Assembly: GCA_016785955.1 (NCBI GenBank)
Contig: JAEUWH010000035.1
Location: forward strand, 46,404-110,403
DNA: 64,000 nt
Origin: Pseudobdellovibrionaceae bacterium
GTDB taxonomy: Bacteria > Bdellovibrionota > Bdellovibrionia > Bdellovibrionales > Bdellovibrionaceae
Direction: 5' to 3'
The number at the start of each line of letters is the position of its first letter. Position 1 is the first letter of the stretch. Shown one piece after another: positions 63,892-64,000 of this stretch. The translations under genes and the position numbers were made by a program. The notes below the pieces were generated by a model that worked only from the letters and a program-made list of their open reading frames with translations, had not been told where the DNA came from and ran no database searches.

Positions 63892-64000
63892 CTATGAACT
63901 CAGCCATAGCGTTGAGACCAATCTAGTTTACAAATAAATAACGCTTCACCAAAAAAGTGAAGTTTAAAATTTAAGCATCAGATCTAGTTTTCAAAGTTAA

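Overview
The window most likely comes from a Bdellovibrio-like predatory or free-living member of the Bdellovibrionota. This is an inference from gene content: a low-to-mid-40s GC level judged by eye, many secreted proteins of unknown family, the housekeeping run zapA / 5-formyl-THF cyclo-ligase / rny / tyrS / ferredoxin, FtsY and SMC side by side, and a CHASE2 adenylate cyclase next to FecR and TPR-barrel genes. No rRNA, tRNA, CRISPR array or intact transposase was recognised.

Region 1 (about 0.4-24 kb) is the unusual part. It looks like a lipid or small-molecule biosynthesis locus with no polyketide synthase, NRPS or carrier protein. On the plus strand it encodes a di-iron fatty acid hydroxylase, a family-5 nucleotidyltransferase, a PEP-synthase-like protein that lacks the ATP-grasp domain, two ThiL-like kinases, an NAD(P)-dependent epimerase/reductase, an alpha-oxoamine synthase (serine palmitoyltransferase/KBL family), a thymidylate-kinase-like P-loop protein, a diacylglycerol/long-chain-base kinase-like protein, a P450, an MMPL/RND exporter and a DCC-family protein. 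A HAD phosphatase, an SDR and a secreted protein are interleaved on the minus strand. At 18.5-24.2 kb the minus strand carries a methyltransferase, a fused class III aminotransferase/acyl-ACP reductase that should make long-chain amines, and a complete PEP-synthase-like enzyme. The last two resemble in logic the amine-forming and condensing enzymes of tambjamine/prodiginine pathways, but no bipyrrole genes are present. The inferred product is a modified amino lipid, exported by the RND protein.

Region 2 (24-33 kb) continues the same minus-strand run with argS, a membrane-anchored MutS-like ATPase and a di-haem cytochrome c, then a VOC protein and, on the plus strand, aminopeptidase N. An RRM protein with a clear terminator and an FKBP isomerase lie at 17.6-18.5 kb.

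Region 3 (33-44 kb) is envelope and signalling: small secreted proteins, a CHASE2 adenylate cyclase, a two-TM sensor-like protein, a TPR/beta-barrel protein, a FecR protein, a lipoprotein, an orphan PhnD-like binding protein and a NADAR-domain protein with a signal peptide.

Region 4 (44-64 kb) is mostly housekeeping on the minus strand: ferredoxin, tyrS, rny, 5-formyl-THF cyclo-ligase, zapA, a large L,D-transpeptidase, ftsY, smc and ppdK, and finally a MacB-MacA-TolC type export operon whose TolC gene lacks its 5' half. Two non-coding oddities stand out: a dispersed 13-bp tandem repeat (5.2 kb and 37.7 kb) and a 246-bp element bounded by 24-bp inverted repeats (44.2 kb).
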